A stretch of 64,000 bases of DNA from Ascidia mentula (lineage: Eukaryota; Chordata; Ascidiacea; Phlebobranchia; Ascidiidae): the NCBI GenBank assembly GCA_947561715.1, contig OX387197.1, forward strand, positions 18,522,266 to 18,586,265, in the 5' to 3' direction. The position numbers and the translations under genes were made by a program. Under the pieces are notes generated by a model. That model made no database searches. It was given only the letters and a program-made list of their open reading frames with translations, and had not been told where the DNA came from. Positions within the stretch are counted from its first letter, which is position 1; each line of letters starts with the position of its first letter. Of the stretch, positions 1 to 10,109 are shown piece by piece.

Positions 1-155
1 AGTCTACCTCAGGAATGTGACTGCATCCTTAAAAATATCCTAACATACGTTGCAAGAGTACAAAGTCTTTTGTACCTGGCTACAAATTAGACCTATAGGC
101 TACAATACCAATGTACCCACGAGGTTCATGGTATTGTAACATACGTCACAGAAAC

Positions 156-394
156 TAGTGATGCACCGAAACAGCTATTTTTATATTCGGCCGAAACCGA
201 ATATTCGGCAAAAGTTGCCGAATTAATTCGGCCGAATAAACCGAAACTAATTTTGGTATCCATCTCTTTAAACGCAATAAATTTAAACAAATCATATACT
301 GGATTAGATCTTATCCTATCACACAGCCTTTTTTGGCGCTTGAAGAATAACCTCGTCTTCTGTACCATAAGTGCTTATAGTTGATTTTTATCAT
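156..394. mobile_element. hAT-type MITE, 3'-truncated copy
   Basis: This stretch starts with the terminal motif tagtgatgcaccgaaa and is nearly identical to the first 240 bases or so of the complete copy at 48947-49377. The match stops at about 394, so the far terminal repeat is missing and no target duplication can be shown. It is rich in short palindromes built on ccgaatattcgg. It encodes nothing. Its family rests on the complete copy, which has inverted ends and an 8-bp duplication. Confidence 0.8.
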
Positions 395-430
395 AAAAAT
401 GTTTTCCTATGCTTAGGTCACATCACACCT

Positions 431-769
431 ATGTTCTTGTATTATATTACTTCGAGCGGTTCGTGATATCACGTGACATTATTGACCAATCAGCTCTCAG
501 TATGGAGAGCTTTAAAAAGCCCAGTTTAGACCGGTAAATTCATTCTATTTGATTCCATTCGATTCTACTTGTTCTATCGTATTACTGTTACAATGCTATT
601 ACTACTGAGACTCTACAAGCTATTCGCCGGCTTGGGATTTATTCCCACAGCCTGATAATAAACTGTTTATTCGGATACAACGGTTTGCTGGTGAGGTTCA
701 AACCTTACAGGATACTCTCTAGATTTGGCGAATTTACCATGGCGATTATTTTCCGAACGTCTACATAAA
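431..769 (+). mobile_element. possible LTR-retrotransposon terminal repeat (fossil)
   Basis: The stretch opens with TG, holds a promoter-like region (atcacgtgacat, then a short TA-poor leader), a polyadenylation-like aataaact near 658, and closes with ttaca followed at once by gtggagaccaa, which resembles the primer-binding start seen after Ty3/gypsy-type LTRs. No second LTR, no coding region and no matching short target duplication are visible, so at best this is a broken remnant or solo LTR. Boundaries are guesses. Confidence 0.25.
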
Positions 770-2117
770 GTTACAGTGGAGACCAAATATCGAGCTTTCA
801 AGTTAAGCTGGACCTAATGGCTACCGAATATATATATATCTCGTATTGATCGTTAAAAAATGCTTGTAGTAACTGCACTTTTTATTCAATCCTTCAGACT
901 GTCGCCAATCCCTGTTTCGTTTTCTCGTCCCTTTCACTTCCCTTTTGTTTTACAATCACCAAACTCGCACCTGCACCGTCAATAACAACCACTGCTTGGA
1001 ACCTCTATTAATTCTTTCTCTCTTCTTTTACACCTTCGTCCTTCATAAGCCGTCACATCCCCAATCATGTGGAGAGAGATATGAGATATATGTTGTTATG
1101 TTAACAACCTGATTGTCGCATAAATACTGAGGCTTTAAAATACTTACTGTACGAATAAAACATCGCGGATTTTTAGTTACGTTAATCGGCGAGACATATT
1201 ATATGCTGTGAGTTAAGTTAGCCGGCAAATACACTGTCAAGATATCTATACATATATTTAAACTGGTAACAACCGAGAATATTTTTGTTGCGCCTTATTT
1301 GGAGTCGGACTGTTATTATATAAAGGTTCGGTTTTAGTCGCTTTACTAGTATTGGAGTTACTCTGAGTCAGATAGCGCATTAATAATATTAAGGCAATTA
1401 ATCGAACGCTTTAACCGTGACTAACAACAATTAAAAGAATTTGAATTGATCGCGGCGGGAACAGGAGTATTTTTGCAAAACTGCATTTTGCATTTATGTA
1501 TCGTCTAGTTGTAAAACAGCACTAAAAATTAGAAGCTGTTGGCGAAGTACTGTGGCAACTTCAAGTTCCCTGCATTTTTCCCCACAGCTGTTATTCGGCG
1601 TCTATCTTAATAAAACAATTTACGAATGGTTTTCGAACTGAGCACTTTTTAGTGCCTGATAAGTTACCTGCAGAAATATGTACACCATGTCGTGCACACA
1701 TTTAAAGGTACAAAAAAAGAATGCACATTGCTAGCCAGAAAAACACAAACTACATAGAAAGTGGTTGTACACTACCAACGTTATTTGTTTTTTTGTAGAT
1801 TTATCGTCTTTATGCTTACATTTTCTTTCTTCAATTCGTAATTTACGGCAATAAAAAAAATACAGTGTTACACTCAACATCCTTCGTTGCAGCAAATGTA
1901 TTGTGTTTTGGGGACAATGAAAAAATGAAATACTTACAAAAGTTGCATTACTTTACAAACAAGTCACATGAACTTCTAGGTAGGCAAAACTGCATCAAAG
2001 AATTTTAAATGAAATCCATTAAAGTTTTTGGCGAAAAGTTGGCAGGAAACTTTGCAAATAGATACAACACTATAAAATCAACCACTCAAGTTTAACAGAA
2101 AAAATTACCACACCAAT
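770..2117. other. intergenic, nothing recognised
   Basis: About 1.3 kb of AT-rich sequence with no convincing exon on either strand, no tRNA and no repeat shared with the rest of the window. Its right part presumably contains the 3' untranslated region of the minus-strand membrane-protein gene that ends at 2118, but I see no polyadenylation hexamer close enough to define it. Confidence 0.5.
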
Positions 2118-3436
2118 TCACAGGTATACACTCTGATTTTTGCAACACTCACAAATAGTATTGCTGTCAACAGGAAGCATTCAAAAGCAGCATGAAGATA
2201 ACGAATATTGTATGTGCATAAGTCAGTCAGGCAGTATAAAAAAATCATCACACATGTTGACAGAGGAGCACCTTGCAGCTGTACAATTTACAATTAAAGA
2301 TATGACATCAAATTCTCCATACTTACCACAGAATTACACTTGCTGCAACCTGGTACTAATATAATGAAATGCAGCCTGTGGTTTTTTAATAAGACACTGA
2401 AACAAAAAAAAAATGTTTACAATCAGTTTTGATATAACTTATTTTTAACCCCACATTTAGAAAACATTGTAAAAAAACAAAATAATTTAGCTTTGCTTAC
2501 ATCACAACATGTTCCACACATGTCTCCAACAGTTATGATGTGTAGATTTGAGCATATCATTCTTGCAAATACCGAACAGATGTACAAACTTAGAACCATT
2601 TGAGCTAATGAAACGGCGAAGACCACAATGTTCAGTGCAACTAAGGCCTGGAACTGATGAAGTAAGACATTTTAAGTATATAATACACAAATTATTGGGC
2701 AATGTATACGGCTACACCTAATAAGGACATATACATAGATACACAATCATCAGAGAAACTTACACTCGAACGGTCAGCACTTGAAATTGCAGCAGCAAAA
2801 GCCAAACTTACAGTGATAAGGTTAAATATTGAAGAGAGTATGGCACTCATAAATGTCCATGTCAGCTAAAAAATATACAATGTTATTTCAGATAGACAAT
2901 GATTATTACTGTCTTAGTGTAACAAACCAGACATGAAGTAAGTCTTATTCCACATATTATAATGAGAATTCCTGTTGGAATCACCTAAAAATATTGATGA
3001 ATAATATAAGTGAGCTGTGGGTTAATTTAATGCAATTTACAATGAAATTTTAGCCTTACAAAAATACTGCCCCAAATTCCAGCACCAATATTTGTTAAGT
3101 GACATCCACTGCACCAGTAGTATCCCCTTGACTTGCTTACAGAAACTGCAGCAATTGAAAAAGCAATTGTCACAATGGCCAAAATAATTGTGGTGATCTA
3201 AACATATCAAACAAGTAAGTAATATTTGTATGTACAATGATTATTTGTTGTCAGTATAAAATGTATTTTCAATTATACAAATCTTTCCATATGGGCGCAG
3301 TATAGTGCTATTGTAACTTGATTGCTAGACATAGATACACTATACGTACACCAGTTGCTTTCAAATGTTCTTGAAAATTCCTCTTTCTCTGATTAACAAT
3401 TACAAGCCCCTCTTCGGTTAAAACTGTTTCATGCAT
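2118..3436 (-). CDS. four-pass membrane protein, MS4A-like (209 aa, 7 exons)
   Basis: Exons, in transcript order: 3436-3350, 3197-3060, 2984-2910, 2865-2764, 2653-2501, 2355-2327, 2163-2118; every junction has GT/AG ends and phases join without a break. The start is the ATG at 3436, giving MHETVLTEEGLVIVNQRKRN. Four hydrophobic segments follow, roughly residues 30-48 (ITTIILAIVTIAFSIAAVS), 68-95 (spanning GIWGSIFVIPTGILIIICG), 101-128 and 136-165. A GYYWCSG loop and the GIWGSIF...GIL pattern between segments 1 and 2, and one membrane segment per exon, are the layout of MS4A/CD20-like and TMEM176-like proteins. The C-tail is cysteine-rich (CGTCCD, CNTICECCKNQ), possibly palmitoylated. Family assignment is inferred from topology and exon layout; another tetraspan family is possible. 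Likely a plasma-membrane or endosomal protein. Confidence 0.6.
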
Positions 3437-4419
3437 GATAACCTGATATGTAAGTTTACCTGCATAAATTTGAATATTACAACAATAAGCACTTTGCAGA
3501 AATATTTGGTTGAAAAGATATTGCACAGTACTGAAGGTTCATCCCATACCGTAACAAATAACATAACAACATGCCGGCGATGCAGCAGCTCGCATGTTAC
3601 GCAAATTGTTTTGCCACACATTTTTTAGGGATCTTGCGGTATTTGGGGAAATTTGTAGGATTGATACTGAAAAAATAGGCAAAAAGGAGGTAATATCAAA
3701 GTTAGTCATTTCTAACAGACTTCCACCGGATTTTTAAATTTTTGCATATTTAAAGTCCTTTTCCACATTTGTATTACAATGCTGTATGGCTTTCATTGCA
3801 AAATGTCCCTTATTAAAAAATTTAGCCCGGTTATTCCACAAATCATACTGCGACCTACACACAAAGTGCCCAATTAATTTTTTCGTTTACGACAAAGACA
3901 GCTCCGGAGATTGCAGTATCTAGATGCAGAGAAACCACAGGGATTAACGAAGTTACCATACAGTCAGAGAGGCTTATGTGAAAGAAGAATACATTGTTTT
4001 CTAAAAAGCATTTTTTTCTTTTCTTCACTATTCGCATCCGTGTAATGAGATTGTTTTACGACGCTGTATAACCATAGTTCGCAAAGTGAGTTTATTACAC
4101 AACATTATTTCATTTTAAAAAATACACAAGCACTAACAATATTTACATTCAAATTCATAATAAAACATGCGAAAACAGTTCCACATAGGAAAAAAGTATT
4201 GCATCGAGCCCACAACACAAGTTCAAGAAAACTGTTTACTCCAGTAGCTCGAAACAAACTACCAACAATTCGTACAGCAACTCAGGTGCAAGGCTACATC
4301 ACATCAATGATAGTGCGTGTTAGTATAGGTTCAATACTACTGACTGCAGTGACAGCAAACATATGTAAAAGAAATGTCACGTGCCGTCCATATTTTTAAA
4401 GAGTGTGTTTCAAGTAAAC
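3437..4419. other. intergenic between two minus-strand genes
   Basis: This interval should hold the promoter and 5' leader of the MS4A-like gene and, to its right, the 3' untranslated region of SARAF. A minus-strand AATAAA (tttatt on the given strand, 4091-4096) lies 324 bases past the SARAF stop and is the best polyadenylation candidate. An acceptor-like tgcag near 3460 (minus strand) just ahead of the start codon could mark an untranslated first exon or a spliced-leader site. No other coding exon was found. Confidence 0.5.
4091..4096 (-). promoter_or_regulatory. candidate polyadenylation signal of SARAF
   Basis: AATAAA on the minus strand, 324 bases downstream of the SARAF stop codon. It is the first perfect hexamer seen after the stop; cleavage would fall near 4070-4080. 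Not verified by transcript data. Confidence 0.5.
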
Positions 4420-6894
4420 TCAGCGCCTACTGGTTCCTCCGAATCCTGAAGCAGTTCTTGAAGATCCCGGTGATGAACTGGATGACCTAGAGGACGATCC
4501 ACTTGAGCTCGACCATGAACCACCTCCCCCTCCCCATGAACTGCCCCCACCTCCCCATGAACCCCCCCAGTTGCTTCTGCCCCAACCTCGGCGACTTCCC
4601 CAACCATTGTTGTATCCGCCGTTGTACCCATACCCACCATAGTTGTTGCCAGAATATCCTTGGTTGTTTCTACAAAGCAAGACATTAACATACATCATCA
4701 AAAGTCTCCATGCACATAAAAAGTAGCTTGTGCAGTATTGACGATTTACCAAGTTTACACTACACATCAACAAAAATAAAGTTTACAATTTGTTCTATTT
4801 GAACATTTATTGCACAATGTTCAAAAACGCAGAAGTAATGCCATGCTTACGCATAGCAAGGCGGGATCGGCCCACTGCGCTGGCCCTTTATATTTGGCGA
4901 TCACAGCTCTAATATTCTGATCATTAGGTTCACAGGCTTCGCAGCCAAGGCATTGCAGCCAAGCTGGATCGGCCACTTTTCCTGACAAGTCAGAGCGAGA
5001 TCTGAAAAATCAAGCTCCCGGTGAGGTTTGAACTCACGACCCTGGGCTAACCAGGCCCAACGCTCTGCCAACTGAGCTACAGGAGCTCAGTGGCTTCACG
5101 GGGTATATTGTGGCCAAGGTACACTGGTGCGCAAGCGCACAACTTGTCAGGCGACCTTCACATTGGTTCAAAAACATAATTATATCTTAACTGGAATTAA
5201 ATAACAACAGTATTACCACACATAATATTGTAATATCAAAGGAAAGAACACAACATACCTTGAACCAAACATGTACCCCGCAAGACTACCCAGTCCCATG
5301 CCACTCCAGAATCCACCAAATTGGCCAGTATTGGTGTTGGGATTTTGATTTTGTGTTCTTGTATAAGTTGGGGTTCCAGAATAAGACGAATGTGTTGCAT
5401 GATCAGAAGCTGTTGTGGCTTCGGAGTAGGAAGGCGGCCCAGTTTCTGAATTTCACAATTTGATACATATAAAATTTAGATCATGAGGTTTTCAGGCTTG
5501 GCAGCCCAGGCAATGCAGCCCAGCTGGATCAGCCACTTTTTCCTGACAAGTCGGAACAAGATTTGAAAAATCAAGCTCCCGGTGAGGTTTGAACTCACGA
5601 CCCTGGGCTAACCAGGCCCAACGCTCTACCAACTGAGCTACAGGAGCTCAGTGGTTTCACGGGGTATATTGTGGCCAAGGTACACTGGTGCGCAAGCGCA
5701 CAACTTGTCAGGCAACCTTCACATATACGTAGGGGATCTCTACCACCGTATCAGATGACGCAGTAATATTTCATGCAATGGCATGATAGGCAGGATCGCC
5801 CCACTGCGCAGGTCCTTGCTTGGCGATCACAGCTAACGTATCGCGATCATGAGGTTTTCAGGCTTTTCAGGCCCAGCTGGGCTGCATTGCCTGGGCTGCC
5901 AAGCCTGAAAACCTCATGATCGCGATACGTTAGCTGTGATCGCCAAGCAAGGACCTGCGCAGTGGGGCGATCCTGCCTATCATGCCATTGCATGAAATAT
6001 TACTGCGTTATAAAATTTAGATTGACAATTTATGATGTCATAAGTCACAACAACCAACCTCTTGTATATTCAGACTTAAATCCATATGAAGGTGGTGCAG
6101 ATGGTCCAGGCCTTTGTGATGGTGAAGGCCCATTGTTGGGCATGCGTTGGTGTGGAGTATCAGCATTGTTGTCTGCTGTCATCTTTCGAATCAAGAAAAC
6201 AATAGCGACAATAATGATAATGAAGACAAACCAAGATCCCCCGCCACTATTGGATTTGTAAGTGTTTTGTTGATAGTAACTGCTTCCATATGATCCCTCA
6301 TTCTTGTGTTGTCGCTTGTGGCCTGCCTCAGTGTAATCAACAGTGTACTCAAGGCCACAGGAACCTGAATTTATCAAATGTACATCTGTTAATGCACATA
6401 ATTCAAAAATGTGTTTGAATTCACCTTTTAGGACATATGGATCATTTGGATGGTTGTAGCCTTCACAAGAAACCTGAATTTTTCCAAATCTGTATGAGTC
6501 ATCCATATCAGCTTTGCACTCCCACTGGACATCAAATCCGTCAGACCCAACATTTTTACACTGTAAATGAAGCATGAATATAAATGTGCCTCAGAAGCAA
6601 TATATTTAGCCAAACCTGCACAACAGAAGGTGTAAATTTTGAGCAACCAGCAGTGCCACCAACACATTTCATTTGAGAAACAGGTGAACTACGTCGCCCC
6701 GTTGTCATCCGGTTTGGATACAGAGTTATAGCAGAAACATCCCGCAGCAGAACTTTGTCATCCTCTGAATTTAACATACAATGTTAAGTTAAAGAACTGT
6801 CAATAACAATAAGCTGATACGTACCACTTCCCATCCATCCATACGATACCACGACCAAAAGACCAACCAGTACAAAAAGGCAACGAAACAACAT
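4420..6894 (-). CDS. SARAF: SARAF/TMEM66, store-operated calcium entry regulator (365 aa, 6 exons)
   Basis: Exons: 6894-6825, 6764-6616, 6560-6425, 6364-6059, 5445-5259, 4669-4420; phases all join. Exon 1 encodes a signal peptide (MLFRCLFVLVGLLVVVSYGW). The luminal domain carries the family blocks DDKVLLRDVSAITLY, VQCKNVGSDGFDVQWECKAD, YRFGKIQVSCEGY and SCGLEYTV. One membrane segment follows (SWFVFIIIIVAIVFLIR, about residue 172-190). The cytosolic tail is proline-rich, then GFWSGMGLGSLAGYMFGS, a Gly/Trp/Ser low-complexity run and the conserved end ASGFGGTSRR. In vertebrates SARAF sits in the ER membrane and promotes slow inactivation of STIM-Orai calcium entry; the same role is inferred here. 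Length is close to the human protein (339). Introns 4 and 5 (between 6059 and 5445, and between 5259 and 4669) contain the two tRNA-like repeats. It lies head-to-head with the secreted-peptide gene at 8176. Confidence 0.95.
4829..5165 (-). mobile_element. tRNA-containing short repeat (SINE-like), copy 1
   Basis: This insertion in the last SARAF intron is flanked by a perfect 10-bp duplication, gttcaaaaac, at 4819-4828 and 5166-5175. On the minus strand it has about 80 bases of leader, a 73-base tRNA-like cloverleaf (5086-5014) and about 185 bases of tail. A short inverted pair, cctgacaag/cttgtcagg, brackets the tRNA part. The internal A-box-like TAGCTCAGTTGG and B-box-like GTTCAAACC are intact, so RNA polymerase III transcription is plausible. 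A second copy lies at 5482-6008 in the next intron. A tRNA-derived SINE mobilised by a LINE is the likeliest class; the central rather than terminal tRNA is unusual. Confidence 0.75.
5014..5086 (-). repeat. tRNA-like cloverleaf inside repeat copy 1
   Basis: Read on the minus strand the 73 bases fold as acceptor stem GCTCCTG/CGGGAGC, D stem GCTC/GAGC, anticodon stem TGGGC/GCCCA with loop CTGGTTA, and T stem GTGAG/CTCAC with loop TTCAAAC. The loop would place GGT (Thr) as anticodon, which animals do not normally use, and two bases instead of one precede the anticodon stem. With a near-identical copy at 5575-5647 inside the same longer repeat, it is better read as the tRNA module of a mobile repeat than as a working tRNA gene. 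Confidence 0.65.
5575..5647 (-). repeat. tRNA-like cloverleaf inside repeat copy 2
   Basis: Same fold as the module at 5014-5086, differing at one D-loop base (TTGGTAG in place of TTGGCAG). The A- and B-box-like promoter elements are intact. Interpreted as the polymerase III head of the repeat, not as an independent tRNA gene. Confidence 0.65.
5759..6007. repeat. perfect 107-bp inverted repeat (hairpin) in a SARAF intron
   Basis: Left arm 5759-5865 and right arm 5901-6007 are exact reverse complements by eye, with a 35-base spacer that itself contains the palindrome gcccagctgggc. Transcribed as part of SARAF pre-mRNA this would form a long perfect duplex. The lack of any mismatch between arms implies recent origin or ongoing gene conversion. 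Confidence 0.9.
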
Positions 6895-8175
6895 ATTTTG
6901 ATTTCCACTATAAATTCACACTAATTTCTTCTATAATTCGATACCACCACGTTTTATCTACAACAAAAAAATGAGCATGTCGTTATTGCCGTATGGTGCC
7001 TGTGCCTCCAAGACAGGAAGCAATAGGCCTATATATCCAATATCCTTAATTTAAGAGCAGCACTGCGTCTTGACCAACATTTCTTCAAAACAAAAACATT
7101 ATATTTCTTCAAACCATTACATTCAACAACTTTTGCAAATGCGGGAAAAAATTTATTTAATCTGAAATATAGGTGGAAAAGGACACGTCAGTACAAACGA
7201 TTTCTGTCCTACTACTTGCATCAGCTTCTTTAAAGGCCAGTCATACAAAATGGAGAATGTAGTATTTGTTTTATTAGTGGCGCAGTCACGCGTAACGTTC
7301 GTACTGACGTAATTGTCACAAAGACTTTGTATCCCTGCTGTGGTTATTCATCAGCCTGGGTCACATGTGTATAAACTTACCTTTTAATTGTTTACAAGGT
7401 TTCCCCCTTCTACTTGCACAAAACGAGGCAACGGCAAGTTCATATGCCGATTTTTACACCAAACAAATTTTATTAGTTGGTTATTACCACTGATCTCTAT
7501 CGAACATTTTTCAACCAATCGGTGCTCAATCCAATGTCCTACAGACACAGCGATCAGTCGTTATTGCAAGTTATCCACCCAAATAGTTGTCCAGGAAGCT
7601 ATATCGTTGATGGTTTAGCACATGTTTTATGCAGAGGTGAAAGTAAGCCGGATCGCCGTTCCAATAAGAATTCCCAAATAGTTATCAGAAGCATAAATAT
7701 AGTAAATTTATTCAATTTGTAGACGAAAACACGATGGTTTATTTTTTTTGGGGGGTAAATTTATTCGCTCCGGAAAGAAGTTTTTTACTTTTAGCACTTG
7801 TTTAAAGAGATGTTATTACACATAGAACTACTATTTACGAACTTATGGAAAACAGAAAATGCGCTTGGCATTCCTATTCAAGGACTTGCAACATGTTTTG
7901 CTGTCGCGAGTTTGTTGCAGAATGTTGCAATTGTTCCTCGTAGCATTTTTAGGAATTGTTTAACATATAAATACGGGAGGATATGACTCAATCGTTTTTA
8001 CACAATGGACAATTGTTTTGGTAAAACATTATTTAATAACCTGTTGTTTGTCAGCAATGAAAAACAAGTTTTTGTTGATAGAATATAAAGATATAAGCGA
8101 CTGATGCGCTGCATGCGGTAGCAGTTGAAAATGTTCTAAAGTGGATAAGGAACGAATCTATATTACCAATTCGAA
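6895..8175. promoter_or_regulatory. 1.28-kb head-to-head intergenic region, SARAF / peptide gene
   Basis: The interval separates the SARAF start (6894, minus) from the secreted-peptide start (8176, plus), so both promoters must lie here. I found no exon that continues either gene and no repeat shared with the rest of the window. A TATA-like ttaacatataaatacggg at about 7960-7978 is about 200 bases upstream of the peptide start, but its use is unproven. Confidence 0.4.
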
Positions 8176-8524
8176 ATGAAGATGATAGGTGTATTCGTAC
8201 TTCTGCTCCTTGTGTGTTCCGTCACATCAAAATGGTAAGCACTGTCAACTTGCAATTGGTTTTCACAACTTTGCAATTGGTTTTCACAACTTTACAGGCT
8301 ACCCAGACCAGGTAAATTACTTGATTTTGACCAATCTCAACTTTCGGAGAATATTGAAGAGGAGGAAAACGATATACCTCCTAACAATGGGTAAATTTCA
8401 AGGGTTGTTAAGATTTTGTCACTGCGAAACCGAAGGAAAAACGAAAAACGACAAAACACTTATTGTTATTACTGTTGTTGTTTTTTGAAGAGCAATCGGC
8501 CCTACAGAAGAACTGCCTATCTGA
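8176..8524 (+). CDS. small secreted peptide precursor (61 aa in the preferred model, 3 exons)
   Basis: I do not recognise a family. Exon 1 (8176-8234) encodes a clear signal peptide, MKMIGVFVLLLLVCSVTS, then KW. Exon 2 (8298-8390) encodes an acidic stretch with LPRPGKLLDF, EEEEND and IPPNN. With the strongest sites (donor gtaaat at 8391, acceptor gaag before 8491) exon 3 reads 11 codons and stops at 8522-8524. Two other readings stay open: a 14-base exon 2 (donor gtaaat at 8312) leads into a two-cysteine C-terminus running to 8630 inside the foldback element; or the acceptor two bases later gives a basic tail stopping at 8611-8613. The run WLPRPGK right after the signal peptide looks like a possible amidation site, which would fit a peptide hormone, but this is speculation. 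A 21-bp tandem duplication lies in intron 1. Confidence 0.5.
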
Positions 8525-8879
8525 TCGGGTTCAAATACTTGTTACCTGGGAAAACATTCACCCGGAAAAGTACAGAAAATCATCAATTGGACATTTTACA
8601 TTCTGCGAAATAAAACCAAAGAGACGCTAGTCGACAAAACTTTTTTTCCAGTCGACAAAACTTCAAACGCACATAACTCTGCTGTTTCTCAATGGATTCC
8701 AATAATTTTTTTGGCAAGATTCATATATTGACACAAAATTTATGGAAATGTAAAAAGAAATATTAATTTCGAACGAATTTTGTAACGTATATTAATATGC
8801 ATGGTCATAAATCCGCTATAACTTTTTTCATAGGTCGACAGGAAAGATAATTCTACCACTGTTGGAAAGCTCTTTAAAA

Positions 8880-10020
8880 TCCCTTTACAGCGATACCAAA
8901 CTTGTCTTCTCATTAGTGGGGGAAATATGTTTACCGACCGAATATTAAATATTACCGTCATAACAAAAATCAGTCTTTTGCTTGTAACTTTGGCTACAGT
9001 TCAACAGGAAAGACAATTCTACTACCATTGCAAAGCTTGCACAAATACCTTTCCAACGACACCAAACTTGTCTTCTCATTCACGGGGGCTATTTGTTTAC
9101 CGGGCGAATATTGTTCATAACCTCGCCCCCACAAAAACAGTTTTTCGCTCATAACTTTTTTTCTAGCCACAGCAGGAAAAATAATTTCACCACCATTGCA
9201 AAGCTCATTGAAAAACCTTTCCAACGATACCAAACTTGTCTTCTCATTAGTGGGGGAAATATGTTTACCGACCGAATATTAATTATGACCGTCATAAAAA
9301 AATCAATCTTTCACTTGTAACTTTGGCTACAGTTCGACAGGAAAGACAATTCTACTACCATTGCAAAGCTTACACAAATACCTTTCCAACGACACCAAAC
9401 TTGTCTTTTCATTCGTGGGGGAAATATGTTTACCGGGCGAATATTGTTCATAACCTCGCCCCCACAAAAACAGTTTTTCGCTCATAACTTTTTTTCTAGC
9501 CACAGCAGGAAAAATAATTTCACCACCATTGCAAAGCTCATTGAAAAACCTTTCCAACGATACCAAACTTGTCTTCTCATTAGTGGGGGAAATATGTTTA
9601 CCGACCGAATATTAATTATGACCGTCATAAAAAAATCAATCTTTCACTTGTAACTTTGGCTACAGTTCGACAGGAAAGACAATTCTACTACCATTGCAAA
9701 GCTTACACAAATACCTTTCCAACGACACCAAACTTGTCTTTTCATTCGTGGGGGAAATATGTTTACCGGGCGAATATTGTTCATAACCTCGCCCCCACAA
9801 AAACAGTTTTTCGCTCATAACTTTTTTTCTAGCCACAGCAGGAAAAATAATTTCACCACCATTGCAAAGCTCATTGAAAAACCTTTCCAACGATACCAAA
9901 CTTGTCTTCTCATTAGTGGGGGAAATATGTTTACCGACCGAATATTAATTGTGACCGTCATAAAAAAATCAATCTTTCACTTGTAACTTTGGCTACAGTT
10001 CGACAGGAAAGACAATTCTA
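8880..10020. repeat. left-arm tandem array of ~167-bp monomers
   Basis: The string cttgtcttctcatt followed by a gggg run recurs at about 8898, 9067, 9235, 9401, 9568, 9734 and 9900, a spacing of 166-168 bases. Alternate copies share extra variants (aaatatgtttaccgaccg against ggcgaatattgttcataa), so the real period is a 333-base dimer. The central dimers are almost identical, the outer ones more diverged, as expected if the array grows from within. Confidence 0.85.
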
Positions 10021-10109
10021 CCACCATCATATGTTTGTGTAATATGTATAAAAGTATTTTATTTCTTGCAAAAATATTTATATAACTTGTGTGTAGCAAA
10101 GTTGTTTTT

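Larger units (their letters stand above)
5482..6008 (-). mobile_element. tRNA-containing short repeat, copy 2, with internal inversion
   Basis: A single insertion in the SARAF intron between exons 4 and 5, flanked by a perfect 14-bp duplication tataaaatttagat at 5468-5481 and 6009-6022. The tRNA-like part is 5575-5647, one base different from copy 1. Its right part consists of two perfectly complementary 107-base arms (5759-5865 and 5901-6007) around a 35-base spacer; each arm matches the tail sequence seen once in copy 1. The structure resembles the 5' inversion made by twin priming during LINE-driven insertion, which also explains the duplication. That mechanism is inference. Confidence 0.75.

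Noticed and set aside
5014-5647. Two functional tRNA-Thr genes
   Set aside because: Both cloverleaves sit inside longer repeats with target duplications and carry an anticodon animals do not use.
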